From Pyrinomonadaceae bacterium (GTDB lineage: Bacteria > Acidobacteriota > Blastocatellia > Pyrinomonadales > Pyrinomonadaceae): 5,820 nt of DNA. Under the pieces are notes generated by a model that did not search any database, was not told where the DNA came from, and saw only the letters and a list, made by a program, of their open reading frames with translations. The translations under genes were made by a program, and so were the position numbers. Of this stretch, positions 5,050 through 5,820 are shown piece by piece; the first letter of the stretch is position 1, and the number at the start of each line of letters is the position of its first letter. Location: positions 1 to 5,820 of the forward strand of contig JACMMN010000337.1 of the NCBI GenBank assembly GCA_014379075.1, in the 5' to 3' direction.

Positions 5050-5820
5050 CTATTCAATAGTTACCTTCGCTACTTCGAGAATTGAGTACCTGCCGATGCT
5101 TCCGTCTTTAGACGTGACCGTCAACATGCCTTTGTCGACGCTGAAGCGGAACACTTCACTCATTGGGCGTTCAATGACCTTTCCGTCCTTGAACAGGATC
5201 ACAAGACGTATATTTTCCAACGGATCGGGAGCTTTTTCCTTGCGGACAGCTGTTTTCGATGGCGTTTTGGCTGTCGTTTCGCTTTTCTCACTGGCGTTCA
5301 CGTCAGAAGTTTCCGGTTTAGGCTGACTTTTCGGCGGCCTTCCCTTTCGCGTTTTGGCGGTCCTGGCCCGGCCACGTTTTGGGGCGGCTGCCTTTTCCGG
5401 TTCCGGCAATGTATCCGTGACAATTACTTCGAGCGTTTTTTTCGGTTCGACAGCTTCTGAGCTTATCTGCTCTTTGTTGATCGGTTCCGGTACAGGTTTC
5501 TCGGCCGCTGCGACCTCCGGCTCATCGGTTTTTCGCGACCCGGCAATATCCGTTACTGGCGACGGAGAAGGTTTCGGCATTTCGATAATAGTGCCGACGG
5601 AATTTACGCGAATGCCGCCTTCGTTTTCAGCTACGGCCTTGGGAAGTTCAGGCTGATCACCTGTATCCGTGGACGCAACGAAACTGCCGGCGAATTTGAT
5701 GCGAAAGGACGCCGCATCATCATTAGGCGAGCGGCCCTGAACGCGCAAAAGAAGCTTTTCGCGCTTTCTTAGATATATGACACGGCCGGTCTCGTTTTCA
5801 GCAAGATCGGCATATACCAC
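5050..5820 (-). CDS. Unrecognised protein with Pro/Lys-rich linker and small C-terminal domain, N-terminus cut by window edge
   Basis: The frame is open to the right edge and ends at a TAG (plus-strand 5050-5052). The first codon inside the window happens to be GTG, but there is no reason to take it as the start; the reading begins in the middle of what looks like a beta-rich domain. Visible residues 1-50 (YLRKREKLLLRVQGRSPNDDAASFRIKFAGSF region) resemble the end of a beta-sandwich, perhaps of the pre-peptidase C-terminal type. Residues about 51-200 are a disordered linker rich in Pro, Glu, Lys and Ala, with an acidic first part and a strongly basic patch at 148-168 (PKRGRARTAK, then KGRPPK). 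Residues about 201-256 form a compact domain with alternating hydrophobic strands (LVILFKDGK, MSEVFRFSVDKG, MLTVTSKDG, ILEVAKVTIE). I do not recognise a named family. It is likely an envelope or secreted protein, by inference only. It is convergent with the TPR gene and probably unrelated to the cytochrome genes. Confidence 0.85.
   Translation of the reverse strand: MVYADLAENETGRVIYLRKREKLLLRVQGRSPNDDAASFRIKFAGSFVASTDTGDQPELPKAVAENEGGIRVNSVGTIIEMPKPSPSPVTDIAGSRKTDEPEVAAAEKPVPEPINKEQISSEAVEPKKTLEVIVTDTLPEPEKAAAPKRGRARTAKTRKGRPPKSQPKPETSDVNASEKSETTAKTPSKTAVRKEKAPDPLENIRLVILFKDGKVIERPMSEVFRFSVDKGMLTVTSKDGSIGRYSILEVAKVTIE

Noticed and set aside
5354..5656. Plus-strand frame of 100 codons opposite the unnamed protein
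   Set aside because: It is a low-complexity Gly/Ser/Thr product made by the complement of the Pro/Glu/Lys-rich linker; no ribosome site or family signal.
5818..5820. GTG at the window edge as start of the minus-strand unnamed gene
   Set aside because: The codon is simply the first one inside the window; the protein sequence begins inside a beta-rich stretch without a signal peptide, so the true start is probably outside.

Overview
The window looks like a chromosomal piece of a free-living, aerobically respiring Gram-negative-type bacterium with roughly balanced base composition. The gene content (haem O synthase next to System II cytochrome c assembly), the palindromic intergenic repeats and the flavour of the last, unnamed protein suggest an Acidobacteriota-like genome, perhaps Blastocatellia. 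That placement is recollection and inference; nothing in the window proves it. No mobile-element gene, phage gene, CRISPR array, tRNA or rRNA is visible.

Layout. Bases 1-761 (minus strand) hold most of a ctaB gene, haem O synthase (protohaem IX farnesyltransferase); its C-terminus lies off the left edge. Bases 762-921 are a divergent intergenic region with a good sigma70-like promoter for the rightward genes and a weaker candidate for ctaB. Three rightward genes follow: resB (922-2490), a ccsA/resC-type haem handling protein (2561-4156) and a membrane-anchored TPR protein (4243-4914). Bases 4915-5049 are a convergent gap. Bases 5050-5820 (minus strand) hold the C-terminal part of an unnamed protein with a proline/lysine-rich linker; its start is off the right edge.

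How the genes fit together. ResB and CcsA/ResC form the System II machine that moves haem across the membrane and attaches it to CXXCH apocytochromes. CtaB converts haem b to haem O for the terminal oxidase. The divergent pair therefore shares the haem supply for respiration. The TPR protein is placed and built like an accessory factor (compare CcmI/NrfG in System I), but this is inferred from position and architecture only.

The most notable points are: (1) the CcsA-type protein is about 200 residues longer than usual, with about four extra membrane segments in its middle and a WWD motif in which key residues are substituted; (2) each of the three gaps downstream of a gene carries a different palindromic repeat-like element, one of which supplies the stop codon of resB and another of which lies between a Shine-Dalgarno-like GAGG and the start codon of the TPR gene; (3) the predicted resB promoter would give an almost leaderless mRNA. 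I see no clear evidence of a wholly new system; this is mainly a respiratory/cytochrome c assembly locus with unusual details.
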